A stretch of 64,000 bases of DNA from positions 17,961,001 through 18,025,000 of the forward strand of contig OY756961.1 in the NCBI GenBank assembly GCA_963580455.1. Direction: 5' to 3'. Position numbers and translations under genes: made by a program. The notes under the pieces were generated by a model that worked only from the letters and a program-made list of their open reading frames with translations, was not told where the DNA came from and made no database searches. This DNA is from Euonymus europaeus. Taxonomy: Eukaryota > Streptophyta > Magnoliopsida > Celastrales > Celastraceae. Below, one piece after another: positions 23,098 through 35,765 of the stretch (positions are counted from its first letter, which is position 1; every line of letters starts with the position of its first letter).

Positions 23098-23470
23098 TAG
23101 TGGCATGAAGCATGAATGCATTAGATAATGCTCGAGTATGGACTCGGGTATACCCTAGGAACTATTTGAACGTCACATGGGAGGATGGTTGCGTGTCAGG
23201 GCGTGGCATCAACCATATGACCTCATGTGAGGCAACACACTTAAAGTGTGGGTGTGATGGGACGCACACAATCGGGTGACTTTCTGGAGATTTTGATTGG
23301 AATGGTACGGTCAATCCATTAATGGTTGGGAGAACCAGGATTGAACTGAGGAATGTGATGAGCTAGCGCATGTCCATTAATGGTTGGGAAAACCACGATG
23401 TGAGTTCGATGTTGTGATCAAGTTGTGGTTGGGATAATCATGGTTTGATTGTTGTTTGTTGATCCATAGT

Positions 23471-23907
23471 CAAAACTTTGAGATTGATGAGTGTTTGCCC
23501 CAGAAAGGTTACTCGTTCAGCCGCTTGTTTTGATGAGGCAAAGCGAGAGCTGACACTCATGGCTAACAAGTAAGTATTCATGGCTCGTGCAATTAGTTAG
23601 TGTAATCGTCATTAATAGTGAGTGAATGGTGCTATTATAAACAATGGCTAAAATTCAGAATAAATGTAGGTATCAAGAGCTAATGCAACAAACAACGGAA
23701 CCAGCAAACATAGGTAAATCAGATGGTTCAACAACAAAGATAAAGGACCTAGAGTTAGCACATCGTAAACAACGAGCAGCAACCATTGGTAGCACCCAGG
23801 CTGGAGTAGTGAGAAGGTGCTCTATTTGCAAGAAAGTGGGTCACGATCGGATTAAGTGTGAATCTTCACTAGCAAAGTTTGTTGAAGGGAATACGTCTCA
23901 TTCCTGA
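23471..23907 (+). pseudogene. FAR1/FHY3-like C-terminal fragment with zinc knuckle
   Basis: The frame 23644-23907 contains VVRRCSICKKVGHDRIKC, a CX2CX4HX4C knuckle worded like the C-terminal knuckle of FAR1/FHY3-related proteins derived from Mutator-like transposases. Upstream, KVTRSAACFDEAKRELTLMANK (about 23507-23570) resembles the helix that precedes the knuckle, and GTAAGT follows it at 23570. However, splicing to the AG at 23658 does not keep the frame, so either the model is wrong or the gene is damaged. The transposase core and SWIM domain are absent. The likely role was as a transposase or transcription factor; now a fragment cut by the Tekay-like element on its left. Confidence 0.5.
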
Positions 23908-24419
23908 CCATCAAAAGACAGTGTAGAATGACATTGAATTTTCATTTTAAATCCATACAATTTTACTTGTACGTTTGTGCAATCATTGATACATTATGTT
24001 GTAGGTGTTGTCAAGACATGCGACGTCTACCAATGCTGATATTGAACGATCGAATGCAGCTGGTAGTACCCAACCATGAACTGATTATAGTAAGATTCTT
24101 AAATAACACTTAACATTTCCAACCTCTATTTGCACCAAACTGTTTGAGTGCCTATATTTATAATATTATGTCATGGGATAAGTTGCTACTTACAATAGCT
24201 GGGAGATCGTGATTCAGAATAATCGTTGAGATGGGATGTGTCCCACAGAGGGTTTAATGCATAAAATTAAAACAGTGTGATGCATTCATGCCAATTACAT
24301 TTTTGTGTTAATTTTGTTTTACCAAACATAAATGTTGAGGTTTTTGTTTCATCTTAGTTAAATAAGACCTTATGAAAAGAAAATAGGGTATTATATGAAG
24401 CAGTAAACTATAAAAGAAG
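23908..24419. other. Unassigned
   Basis: AT-rich sequence without a sustained frame or recognised repeat. A short frame at 23928-24113 has no family motif. Confidence 0.4.
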
Positions 24420-25560
24420 GTTACTATTTCAAGGCTCTTCGGTAGGTTTGTTGAACATATTCTAAATCTCGTGAAGGAAACAAGAGCATTATATGAAATA
24501 GTACCTTCATTCCCAGTCAGATGTTTCAGGGTTAATGCTGCCTTTAATAAATCTTAAAGCAAAAGGATCATCTATGAAACAGCTACTGTTTTGGTTATTG
24601 TAAAGGTTTACACTACTGTTTTAAAATATAACTGTTTCAAAATAGTTAAGTAATTTTATAAAAACAGGAATTTTGACTATAGGTACTGTTTCAATGAAAT
24701 AGATAGTAACATTAAAATATTTAGCTAGGGTGCCACTTTATAAGTTAATGTTACTGTTTTAGTATGAGTTATTGTTTTAGTTAATATTTTAAAATTTGTT
24801 ACTGTTTCAAAATAGCTTGGAAGTAATGTCAAGTAATTGTCTTAAAACAGTAACTTTAAATAATGTTACTATCTCAAATTTTAAGCAGTCAATAACATTA
24901 AAATAGTTTGATTCTATAAACTTTATAAGTTATTGTTATTGTTTTAGTTTGTGTTAAAGTTTAAAAAAATTTAGTATTTAAAAATATAACAAGATGTAAA
25001 GTCAAGTAATTTTCTTAAAACATTAAATTTTACTTTTATTACTGTGTCAATTTTGAAATAGAGCGTAACAAACATTAATTTTGAAACCTTCAGTGTTATT
25101 GTTCTAGTTAGCATTACTGTTTCAATGTTTGTTAATGTTTAAGTTACCGTTTTAAAATTTATTATTGTTTCAAAATAAATAATGCCAAGTAATTTCTTTA
25201 AACACTGACTTCATCTAGTGTTACTGTTCCAATTTTTAAACAGATAGTAACATTAAAGTAGTTTCATTGTATAAATTTTATAAGTTAGTGTTACTATTTT
25301 AGTTTGTGTTGAAGTTTACAAATTTTTTGCTATTTCAAAATATAACAAGATATAAAATCATGTAATTTTCTAAAAACAATAACTTTTATTATTGTTACCA
25401 TGTCAAATTTGAAACATAAAGTAACAAACACTAATTTTGAAACCTTTGGTGTTACTGTTCTGGTTAGCATTACTATTATGGTTCATGTTAATGTTTAGGT
25501 TACTGTTTCAAAATATATAATGTCAAACAATTTTTTTTAATAGTGACTTTAATTAGTGTT
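24420..25560. repeat. Degenerate TTACTGTTTCA-like repeat block, right part
   Basis: Many irregular copies of TTACTGTTTCA, GTTACTGTTTTAG and related words, mixed with TTTCAAAATAT, on both strands of an AT-rich region. Larger near-repeats are visible: 'taagttagtgttactattttagtttgtgtt' type text recurs near 24740, 24925 and 25280. That suggests local tandem duplication of about 180-350 bp units. It is the same word family as 14641-15090. Confidence 0.6.
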
Positions 25561-26652
25561 AAACTAATTAAACTATGTTTTGAAAACTAACTCAGTACAA
25601 ATGTAACTGTAAGATTATTTCTTTGCTTTTTCCGCAACCTACTCAAGATGGTATGGTTAGACATGTTGTGCATGGGTATTAGCTTAATGGAAAATAAGTG
25701 ATTAATTGTAATAACGAGAGAGACTACAAAGGTTGTAGTTGCTTTGCATAAGTCAATTAATGGAATGACTTACAAGAGTATCCCATTTTCTGGTTAGTGT
25801 CTGCTTCCACTTCAAGATGTAAACTCCACATGATTAATTGTAAAACCAAAAACAATTAGATGAGGCATTGAATTCATAATTAACCAACAGTATTGGAGTT
25901 TATAAACTAACCCATAAAGCTGTTGGTGCACCTTCGGGTACTGAACTTCAAAGCTTTTTAACCTTGGAATGGCGGCCTACGACGCCAAAAAATGAGCCAA
26001 TAACTCATCAAGAAAAGAAGCCTGGAGTGAAACGACATTGAGTGTCACAAAATAGCATGAATAGCATAACACGTGCACATAATAATGTGAACTTAGGGAA
26101 GGGATACCATTTGAGTAACACAACACATATGGGTATGCTTAGTCTTGACATAACGAAGAGAGTCCACCATATAAATCGTTTCCTCAAGGAGATAAAAAAG
26201 GCAATATATCCAATGACCTTCAGTCAAAATCGGTACAAAAATGTGGAATTGGAAAACAAATGTAAGCACTACGAGCAACAACAATGGTATCATTTTAATG
26301 GGCTAGCAAACCCATATTTTTAGTCTCACTTCTATAACAAAAAATTCAAATCACACACATCTTTCAATACAGTCACATCAGCAAAATATAAATCCCTAAA
26401 TATTTTCTTGTTTCAATTTTAGTCAAGCTAACCACTTTCCATACTTTATATTATCCCTATCAAATTTACACCAAAATCAAGACTGGGTCCCACTTTTATT
26501 ACAAAAAATAAAGACACATCATCATTCATATCACCAAAACACATATCTCAATAAAGCTACATCAACAAAAACACACATTTCCACACATTTTCTCAGCCCA
26601 AAAAAATGTAACCATTGTGGTTGCTCTAACTACTAAGTAACAAAATTACTTA
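25561..26652. other. Unassigned
   Basis: AT-rich, with one 93-codon frame (26042-26323) that has no recognisable motif. No RNA gene or element edge was found. Confidence 0.35.
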
Positions 26653-26937
26653 CTCTCTCCGTTTACATTTCTATTTTGGTTTATCCCAAATTATAGCCCA
26701 CTTCCTTATTGAAAATAGGTAAAAATGGCAAGTTTACTAATCCACCCTTATTTATTGTGCATCTTTATCAACAAATGATATTAAATTCTAGCAATAATAA
26801 GGTGTGATAGAGTGGTTTTAATGAAGGGTATATTAGAAAGAAAACTGATTAAATTGATTGTTTTAATCATATTAATTGAGTTTTCTTAATTTTTGTGAAA
26901 AAACCAACGAGTCTATCAAATAGGAATGGAGGGAATA
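26651..26937. mobile_element. Stowaway-like MITE with TA target duplication
   Basis: Between TA dinucleotides (26651-26652 and 26936-26937) lies a 283-bp non-coding segment starting CTCTCTCCGTTTACATTTCT and ending in AATAGGAATGGAGGGAA. The ends are imperfect inverted repeats, and the CTCCCTCCGT-type wording with TA duplication is typical of Stowaway (Tc1/mariner) MITEs of plants. The ends are not identical, so the edges could be off by a base or two. Confidence 0.6.
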
Positions 26938-27249
26938 TTTAAATTGAAATAAATCTAAGAAAAAAAGACATACCTCCTCTGTCACAATTGGAATGGAAAG
27001 CCATTGATCTTTTAGTAAATTGTCAACTAACTTGTCGACTCTATTACCTTTATTCTCCGCATAATACTGCTATTTAAAGGATCATTTTGTTGTTCATATC
27101 AAATTTGGGTAAGTAGTGGAACAAATTTCCATGAGAAACAAAAATTGATGCAAAATTCTAATCAAAGTAGTGTGACGAAGCAACCAACGATGCCTACTTC
27201 TAGAGGAGGCAATGATATCACCTGTATTGCACAATCGCATGACAACGTC
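26938..27249. other. Unassigned
   Basis: No coding signal or repeat was recognised between the MITE and the minus-strand pseudogene. Confidence 0.35.
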
Positions 27250-29596
27250 AACAATTTGTCATAACAGTATGATCATTGAATAAAACATTTTAATTGTGTT
27301 CCATAACTGGCTTTCAATAGATGATACACCTGATGAAATACAAACTTGGCTAGACAACCAGATTGGCTCTTGCAGAATGTAGAAAGCCTCTCGTGCCACA
27401 TCATGATTGGAGCAAATAATGAGTATCTCTTTATACCCATTAAAGGAATTAGCAACAATATATGACTGAGCTACATTTCCATGAACAATCAATTAAATGT
27501 TGCTAGTAAAGGTAAATACCAACCAAGGATCTAATTGACTGTCCCATGCATAAGCAGCTAGAACTCCCTCAAGTCCTTCAATAGAAGGTATTTGTTGCTT
27601 TTTACTCCTTCTTGGCCGAGACTCTCTAGTCGGTGAGTGTACTGCCTCATTGTAATGATAAAACAAAAGATTCTCATGTATTGAAATGCAAGGAAATGAA
27701 CATATACAACATGAATATAATGGATTATTTATCTTATAGACTTTGTACGCATAGCGCTCTACGTTTCTTCACAATATTTTCACAGTCCCTCTGCACGGCA
27801 TACCCCGATGGGGAGGTTTCATCTACATCAATTATTTTGAATCCCTCGGTGGCTTCAACAACATAAGGTGAATGTAATCTTAGACGAATCCTATGCACCG
27901 ATCGGCATACCGGCTGTTTGGAATGGCCAAATGAAGAATTGACATATACTGGAATGTGCGGCCAAAACATGCATAACAAAAATTTGTAAGGCTAGTTATG
28001 AAGTAGGTTTACCTCTTTGCGCTTTTTCACAGGCAAAGAGCAATCACTCTTCATGGCAGTCCCCATGGGAGAGGTTTTTTGCCTAGCAAGGTTAGTCCTT
28101 CCAACAGCCTCAAAATCCATCTTTGCATCTGGTGTAGTAGATGGTTCGATATCGACTTCATCTTTGTAAGTTGAGTAGGTGGATGGGATCCGTGTAGCCA
28201 ACACATTTTGGACCACGTCTACAAGTCTATCAAACTTAGAGTTCAGATTTTGGATTTGCTTGGACAAACCAGCAAACCTTTCCTCCCAAAACACTTTCAA
28301 TGATGCCTGCAAAATCAGTTTCAAAATCAAACAATGTTTAGAGATTAACAGCTCAAAACACATATATATTAAATACTATAATGAATTTCGTAGACTTAAA
28401 TAGAAATTTAAGAGCAATGACAATATCTACTAAAACGGCTCAAGAAGACGAGAATTCATCTTCATGATCGTTCTGAGCAGGTGGGGAGCGGTCCCCGGGA
28501 ACTCTTTGAGAATGCATAGGGTATCCTTCATGAACAGCGGAAGGAGTGGAGTGGTCCCCAAGAACTCCCTAAGAATGAATAGAGTGGTCTTCATGATTGG
28601 CCCAAGAAGTAGAGTGGTCCAAAGGAAGTCCCTGAGAATGAATAGAGTGGTCTTTATGACTAGGTTTGGAAGGAGTGGAGCGGTCTTCAGGTTGACCAAT
28701 GACTTATGCCAATGAAGGAGATCCCACCATGCTTCTACAAGTACCTAATAATTTCCTTCACAACCTCTGGATCCAAATGGTCGGTGTGAGGTTGGGGCTT
28801 TTGCCTCATATGCAACGTCTAGTTGTCCTCGATGGCAAAGCTCTTGAGGTATAATAAGTAAAACAATAATATACATTCAACGGATCAGAAACAAAACAAT
28901 ACACTTGCTTGTATGTGAAATAACTTAAAATTTGTTTTTGTGTGGAAATAACTTGATACCTGCAAGAACAGTCCACATCCATCTAAATAAGAACAATGAC
29001 TCTGGTGGTTGCTAAAAGCATAATCAATCACACCCTCAAACATATATTTGGCCCAATTGAAATCATTTAGTTGGGCCAAATATGACAGCAACTTCCACAT
29101 GTCAAATGTGACGTTGATACCCATCTCTGGTTGCAAGAAAATTAAAATGTTGAACAGCAAAATGCAGGCACAGTAGGCAATCCCTACATGCATATTTTGC
29201 AATCTTTCCTCCTAGTCTTTGGCCTTCACCCTTCCCGAGACGGGAAAACCATATTTTTCTCTCAATTCAAAAATAGAGATATCATCAGAAGAGTTGGAAA
29301 GTTCTTCAAGAGAACTCCCGATGTTCCTTAGACCCAGAACAACCTCCATATCTCTATAAAAAATGGGAATTTATGTTACATGGGCCATTAAAACACATCG
29401 ACCGCTATCTAAATTTCCTATGAGCTGCACAACCAACTGGCGGCCTCAGGGGGACCTTCTTCATGTGTAGCAGAGATTCCAGGCCAAGATTGGCAATGCC
29501 ATCCCTTTTAGCTCTTTCATTTGCTATACTGTTGAGAATATGAAAAAGGCACATGGGAGAACACTGTATCATCGTTGAAGGACATCGCCGCAGCAA
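27250..29596 (-). pseudogene. Multi-exon transposon-associated gene: PMD/DUF1985-like N-terminus, repeat linker, possible Ulp1-like start
   Basis: First exon (29596 down to 28960) reads LGLESLLHMKKVPLR, a frameshift, GNLDSGRCVLMAHVT, RDMEVVLGLRNIGSS, LLSYLAQLNDFNWAKYMFEG and LDGCGLFLQ, then a GTATCAAG donor. This series (GFGSLL, VLGL, NWA, GC-LFLQ) is the N-terminal pattern of plant proteins carried by Mutator- and CACTA-like elements. Stops fall after AHVT and AKD. Next comes a region with 21-residue repeats (28444-28700). An exon at 28306-28013 (TTTTGCAG acceptor, GAG/GTAAAC donor) holds a coiled-coil part and KKRKE. Pieces at 27979-27734 (VKKRRA) and 27640-27250 follow. The last reads REAFYILQEPIWLSSQV, perhaps the start of a Ulp1-like peptidase; the catalytic His-Asp-Cys part is absent. 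Degraded, no clear present function. Confidence 0.55.
28444..28700 (-). repeat. 63-bp (21-codon) tandem repeat inside the pseudogene
   Basis: About four imperfect units in tandem. On the minus strand each reads roughly HEDHSIHSQGVPGDHSTPS plus two residues; one unit has TAG for CAG. The period is a multiple of three and the minus frame stays consistent, so the array was coding. Confidence 0.75.
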
Positions 29597-31140
29597 ATAT
29601 TAAAATATAATGTTGTCAATTAAATACAACTAAAAGAACCACAAAGAAGAAATGTCATACTATGAAACAACCTTGAGAACCTACACAAATAAATGACCAT
29701 CCTATGAAAAAGTATCATTGCCTACAAGGGTACGATTTCATTTGTTACAAACAATGAAATAGGCAATGTATGTTACAATATAATTAGGCACTGTCTGTCA
29801 CAGTGTAATTATTGCTGACTGTTTTTGTATTGGTTCAACATGATATCCTTGTAACCAATATTAATATTTTATTTTATATTCAGGGGGATAACACTCAATT
29901 CGATTGAATCGGTTGAGAGTACATATGATTGTGATGATCCTGTTGGACATGTTATTTGATTCAGTTGATGACATGTTCATTTTTTATATAAAACATGGAA
30001 TTGTTAATGAGTTCTCTATGAAGAAAATGTCTATCATCAAGGATGCAAGTAGGATTTACAAATATTTGAAGTTAATTTTCTGGAGGCCGGATAATTGCAA
30101 TGTGTTACTGACATTTTGCATTTTGCTTTTATAAGAATGTAACAAGGCTTACTGACAATGTAGGAGACATTTTCTGTCACAATGTAATTACAACAACCAA
30201 ATGATTATTGTATGTATCAAGCATTCACATTGATTTGATCAAATTCAATAAAAAACATTCACCCCAAGTGTTTCGCAGTGTAATAAGAGTTGTCAACTTA
30301 GATACCAAAATGTAATAATTACATGTCCATGAAAGTTGACATACTTAAACAAGACACCTATAATTCCATTGGAGGCCTATGAGCCATGTTTGACGAAGAT
30401 ACATTTACTTTTTCCGAAACTTTTGTAACATGTTTGGAGCGTGAAGAACTATCATTCGTCATCTAATCACTAGGAATGCAATTCATTAACAATATTGATC
30501 TAATCGAAAATATCAACAACATATTAAACCAAATACAAGTACTGTAATAATAATTTTTATATGACACTATAAAAGAAATTGGAGCACAATGTCTCAAAAC
30601 AATGCAATAATCATGTTCATTTCTGCAATGTAACGTCTAAATAATACATACAATGTAACAGACACATTTTATCCACTGTAATAGGCACATTTATACACTA
30701 TAATAGGCTATGTACATTGCAAATTAGATTATTACATTGAGCTTCAAAATTAAGGCTTCAAATTAGGGCTCTCATTACTCTTAATTACATTGTCACGGAT
30801 TGATTACCACTAAAATTATAGTGCAATTTTAAGGGCCTAATTTCAGACCCAGTGTAATAACGAATCAAATAAAAGAAAATATCACAACAATGTAATACTA
30901 AAATAAACCTAAAAACAATAGCGTCTTAACCATAAACCTTGCACAAAAAACATCACCTTACCTAATTACATTATATCCACAATCAAATATTACAAAACTT
31001 AATATACAACACACTATCATTGCATTGCATGAAATTAACAACTAATCATATCAACCCTCATTTAGACACTGTCATAAAAAAAATCATAATTCTAAAAACA
31101 TGGGAAACATAAACCATTCACAAAAATACATTAAAATACC
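29597..31140. repeat. TGTAATA/TGTAACA-rich degenerate repeat block
   Basis: Words such as CAATGTAATA, CACTGTAATA, CAATGTAACA and GTTACAATATAAT recur many times at irregular spacing in AT-rich sequence. No gene is supported; a 76-codon frame at 29904 has no motif. The style resembles the TTACTGTTTCA blocks but the word is different. Confidence 0.5.
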
Positions 31141-32804
31141 TCATATTATTGTGGGCGCCATTAAACTTACAAAGCTTCTCAGCTCTAATTAAATATTGCT
31201 TCAAAAATGGATTAAACAAAAAAAAACATAAATCAATATATGTTATTACCTTCTTTTCCTCGCAAGATAGTTTCAATATTTGAAAGTGCTTTAACTGAGC
31301 TTGAAGGAGCTTCATAGAGCTTCAAAAACCAATATCTTTATGCGCCTTAACACACGAATAATGTAATAATATCAATGCAATAGACTTTAAGTACACTGCC
31401 ATTATAAAAATACTTTAATATCACCTAAAAATTATATTAAATATGCTGTATTTTAGCTTCAAAGACCCTCAACAATGGTAAATGAGTTTTTTTGGAAAGA
31501 AGAAGCTTCATGAAGAGAACCTGGAGAGAGATGATGCCGTGTAAATGAATTTTTTAGAAAATAAAAGCATGTGCTAACCATGGTTAGCTCTGACAAGTAA
31601 TAGCACATATCAAGATTGATTTGACTAAAGCTGACACAATGTTTTTGAATTTCAAAATTTTAAAAATGCTGACACAACTAACTTATGTGGCATGCTACAT
31701 GTATTAGGGATATTATGGAGTGAATAGTCTATGTATCTCTAGCATTACCGATAATTATATTGTTCTGCCATAGTTGACTTCAACGGTGGTAAGTAGTCGA
31801 GGCATATCACAAAAATAAAAGTTATTTTTAATGCTGTTTAACAACACATGTATTTTAGAAATTGAAAACAAAATGGAGTCCACCTATACATGGAAAACCA
31901 CAAAATGAGTTACTGAGCATGAGCCACAGCGTGCACCGACATCCACCATGGTCACTCACATCATATAGCATGTCCTCATTTGCCAAAATAGTTTAACTGA
32001 TACCTTAGGCTGAGAATATAATTGATAAACCATATAAAGTCTCCAAATGAAAGTGGTAGAAAAAATAGTATAAAAGAATAGTGACTGACCTGATGCACTA
32101 AAAAGTTTAGTCTACACCTCTCTTGAGTAGAAAAAGTAAACCTAATTCTTGTCATTCATTATTGCTTCATCCACCTTCTTGTCATATTTTGACCAGAATG
32201 GGAAAATGTTATTGAAGAAGTAAAAATAAAAAACATTTAATGTATCAATCATAACTTTGTTCCCATGAGACCGATGCTAGATTCGTACTCACTCATGTAC
32301 CCATATGGAATTTTATTGCCTTTGCAAGGTCATCATCACTTGCAACCAAGCCTTGGAATGAATAGGACTAACAATATTAATGGGGGGTCATCAGGGGATA
32401 AATAATGGAGGAAGGGTTTTCTTTCCTTTTGAGCTTTCATGCAGTTCTACAACAACAAAAGTTTATAATCAAGTAAGGGAAGAGGAAGTTCAACCACTGG
32501 ATATAATTGGACCGACATCATAAATGGAGGCTCATCATGGTGAAATTGAGAACCCAGAAAAATTCTGATTAATTAGAGTTGCAATCTAGAATTACTAAGG
32601 TAAGGCTACTTTCATCAAAACCCTTCCTGATTTTCACTATATATATTTCCTAGAACCAAATGTTTATTCGCACAAAATAGGCACAAAACTTTAAAAAATA
32701 CTACCTGAGTGCAATATAATTTTAAACCCATGACCAAAGCATCAAAAAATTGATAAAAATTCACAAAGGGACAACGAGATGAATAAACAGGAAAGTTGGT
32801 AGCC
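31141..32804. other. Unassigned
   Basis: AT-rich, without coding, RNA or terminal-repeat signals that I could support. Confidence 0.35.
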
Positions 32805-33441
32805 TAAGGCTCCGTTTATTTGACGGAAAACAAGGATCTCATGGAAAAAGAAAAACATATCATGTAAAAATAACTAATTTCTAGTGTTTGGACAAAAAAA
32901 TTACTAATATTTTTCATTGTTTGTTTGTTTGGAATTAAAAATTTGAAATACAACACTTTTTATTATGTTGACCAACAAATGTGTGTGTATGTTTCGTGTG
33001 AATATACATGAATTCATATTCATATTTATATATATATATATATAATATTGACAGTAATGAAAATTCTTTAGAACAAATCATTTTTTATTGTTAAATGTCT
33101 TTTATTGTGTGTATACATACATATGTGTATATATATAATACGTATATGTTTATATGTACGCGAAACACAATCTAAATTAACGTGGTTAAAGTATTACGGG
33201 TCATAAATGTGCATTGGGTTAAAAATATATGACTCAATATGTTCACATCCATGCTCATAATTTTGGGGAAAACAACATCCCAAAGTTGAGAAGGAAAGTT
33301 GTTTTTCATTTTTAAAGTCTTAAAATTGAGTTGATTATATAACATTTTCAACTTACTATTTTTATTTTTCATCCCCAAACACCATAAAATGAGGAAAATA
33401 TTTTTCAAAAATTGATTTTCCATCAAACAAACGGAGCATAA
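32805..33441. mobile_element. Tourist-like MITE (32808-33438) with TAA target duplication
   Basis: A 631-bp non-coding segment starts GGCTCCGTTTATTTGACGGAAAA and ends TTTTCCATCAAACAAACGGAGCA, imperfect inverted repeats of about 22 bp. TAA occurs at 32805-32807 and 33439-33441. A 3-bp TAA/TTA duplication with GTTTGGAAA-like termini is typical of PIF/Harbinger-derived Tourist MITEs. The interior is AT-rich with TA runs. The 92-codon minus frame inside is not supported. Confidence 0.75.
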
Positions 33442-34089
33442 GTCTCTCAATTTTTTTCTTATATAGTTGTTAAAAATTTACAATAGAAAGCGCTACTTAT
33501 ACATCTTTGGAATTTTTGCATGACCCTGTCAATGGAAAGTAATGGCATACTGAATTACCTGTAGTTGGATATGGAAGGCAGTCTATTTCATCCTTGATAG
33601 AACTAGGAATTCAATCTAGAGATGATATTTGTCGTCCTAAAGTAGAAACGAATAATCATTATTGGAAGAATGCTGTATGATGCTACAAAAATAATCATTA
33701 TTGTTATGCATCTCAAAGAACTTGTATTGTAAATTCTTGCATCAAACTAAGAAAATCCTAGGATTAGATGCTTTGACAATAAACATGTACATATATGCAT
33801 ACAAATCAACTTCTTTTTATTGGATGTCATGAAAGGGGCGTGCATGCAAATGTACTTATTTATGTAAACCTACAGCTGTGTTATTCCATGTGACCCCAAG
33901 AGTGGAAAATAATTTGCCACAACTTCATAAGATATATACTGGAATTCTGGGAGAAAAATAGTGAAACTAATGTTAGGCATTGCAAACTCTCACAAATAAT
34001 TTTGTATAGTACAAATTATTGAAACAATTTAAGTGTTGTATCAATAAAGAGTCCAAAGATGACTTTTCCCATCTTCATTAAGATAGCAT
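33442..34089. other. Unassigned
   Basis: No coding or repeat signal was recognised between the MITE and the copia remnant. Confidence 0.35.
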
Positions 34090-34625
34090 TGTTGGGTTTG
34101 CTAGAATGGCATAGTATAAACCTCCACACCCTCATAATATATATACCTATTTTATTACGATTATGACTTCAAGTTGGACCCATTTCCTTACGATTATGAA
34201 TTTAATTTGGAATTAATAAAGTTATGAATTGAAAATGTGTGAGCATCCGAGACATTTGTCCACAAAAAAACTTTTTTTCATATCCAGTTTGTATATTCCA
34301 TAGGATCAAGAAATAACTTACTGTACTTCCTGATCAGTATGAATAAGGATCGTGCTTCAACGTCTTTGATCGATTACAAGAACCGAATCTAGAATTCACA
34401 GTATGAACACCTCTTCTGATTTTATGCAAGCACACTCAAATTTGTTACTCAAGAAATTACATACATCCTTCAATTAATCTTGTTCAAGTCCCATACACAT
34501 ATGGGAGAGGTTGGAATATAGTTACTTCATTTAACTTCTCTCAACCTCTCTTAACTTCTCTCATAAATGGGTTGTGCTGAGTCTAGCCCACATGGGCGAT
34601 CCAACCCACATCCCTAAGGCCAACA
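34090..34625 (-). mobile_element. Putative 3' LTR of the minus-strand copia remnant
   Basis: A 536-bp segment starts TGTTGGGTTTGC and ends GGCCAACA. On the minus strand it is preceded by GAGTGGGAGA, a good polypurine tract (the GTGGGAGA-TGTTGG form is common in copia elements). It lies about 1.1 kb downstream of the RNase H end on that strand. The other LTR was not found, so identity and edges are tentative. Confidence 0.5.
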
Positions 34626-35765
34626 TCTCCCACTCGTCCATGATGGGCTGGACTCTTTTTAAATGTATCATAAAATTTATACTTGCATAAGAAATCATTC
34701 ATACAGATGAATGGACCGTGCAACTCGAAGCACACAGATAATGGGATCTCCAATATATAAATCTTATACAAGTCATATTGAAGACATACAACCTCAAAAT
34801 ATAATTACTCCCGAAAGTGTACTTATATACCCCAAACATTTTGAATTACACACAATTGAGTATTATTCTATCCCTCAAGAATTCTATACTTAATCCATCG
34901 CAATAATTGCAAGTATTCTAAATCATATCAAACTCCTTTGAGTGAAATGATCCCGGCCGGTGAACATAAGCAACAGGTGTAAAACCAAAAATGCTCTTTC
35001 TTTCGCCCTCATATCAATTAGATCTGAATTAATTCGCTTTCCTAGGAGTACATTTTTAAGTCAAATCATTCCATGACTATTGGATACACCCTTAAGGTAG
35101 CAAACATAATACATCACACCATGATACAATCAAAAATTACAAAGGGTAAAGTATTTGAGATCTATATTAAGATCTCTTTAGGACTCACACAGTGAAGAAG
35201 AAGGGATTCATTCTTTCACTTCTAATAGGTCGACTAGCACATGCAGTATGAATTGCATGTTATGGCGCAGCTTCCTTTTTCCTATCCTAAGATAAAGAGT
35301 GTATGTCATTGCTCTCCTCATTATAGGTAAATGAGTCTTAGTATTGTCACCAAATCATAGGTGCCAAACCTCAGATTCTCATCTACTCACTATTATTGGT
35401 GTCATATGACTAATTTCACACTCGCCTTCTATTAACACATGAATGACGGGGATACATTCATGTCCACTCTCTTATTTTAGAACCTCATCTTGATCCTATT
35501 CAAGGCAACTCCAAATTAATGGCTTTGAATTAGTCTTCCTCCTAGTGCGCTCAAGTCGCAAATTGAGCGTTCTAATTCAAATAGTCTCATCTCAACTTGC
35601 CTTACAAGTGCTATAAGCGATTGCTCATGTGAGTGAGCCAATCTTAGTCTATCGACATATTTTATTGAATTGTACAACTTGACTCTTACAGTATATACCA
35701 TAAATGTTGAATCATATATGTATCAATTAAAATATTCAACAAATTGTAAGCATCCTAATTGCAAA
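34626..35765 (-). other. Non-coding 3' region of the copia remnant
   Basis: Between the RNase H stop and the putative PPT on the minus strand. No motif was recognised. It is long for a copia 3' untranslated region, so an unrecognised insertion may be included. Confidence 0.35.

Larger units (their letters stand above)
20345..23470 (+). mobile_element. 3' LTR of the Tekay-like element, split by a solo LTR and 3'-truncated
   Basis: Begins TGTGATGACCTAACCC after the PPT. The CCTAGG-rich U3 patch lies at about 20518-20670. The LTR continues to 20883, is interrupted by 20884-22496, and resumes with AGGTTTCCTTAG. It then shows the family landmarks: GAGAGAAGGTAAG, 'cattggtcat', TATATATA, 'gtatggactcgg'. 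Similarity to sister LTRs fades near 23470, before the final 'gctcac...' segment, so U5 is missing. It is closest in wording to the LTR at 59009 (both start TGTGATGACC). Confidence 0.7.

Noticed and set aside
26042..26323. 93-codon plus-strand ORF as a small gene
   Set aside because: No motif, no promoter or splice context, and AT-rich surroundings; the frame could be chance.
28444..28700. Regularly repeated units as a CRISPR array
   Set aside because: Units are contiguous without spacers, diverged from each other, in frame with a minus-strand gene, and in a plant genome context.
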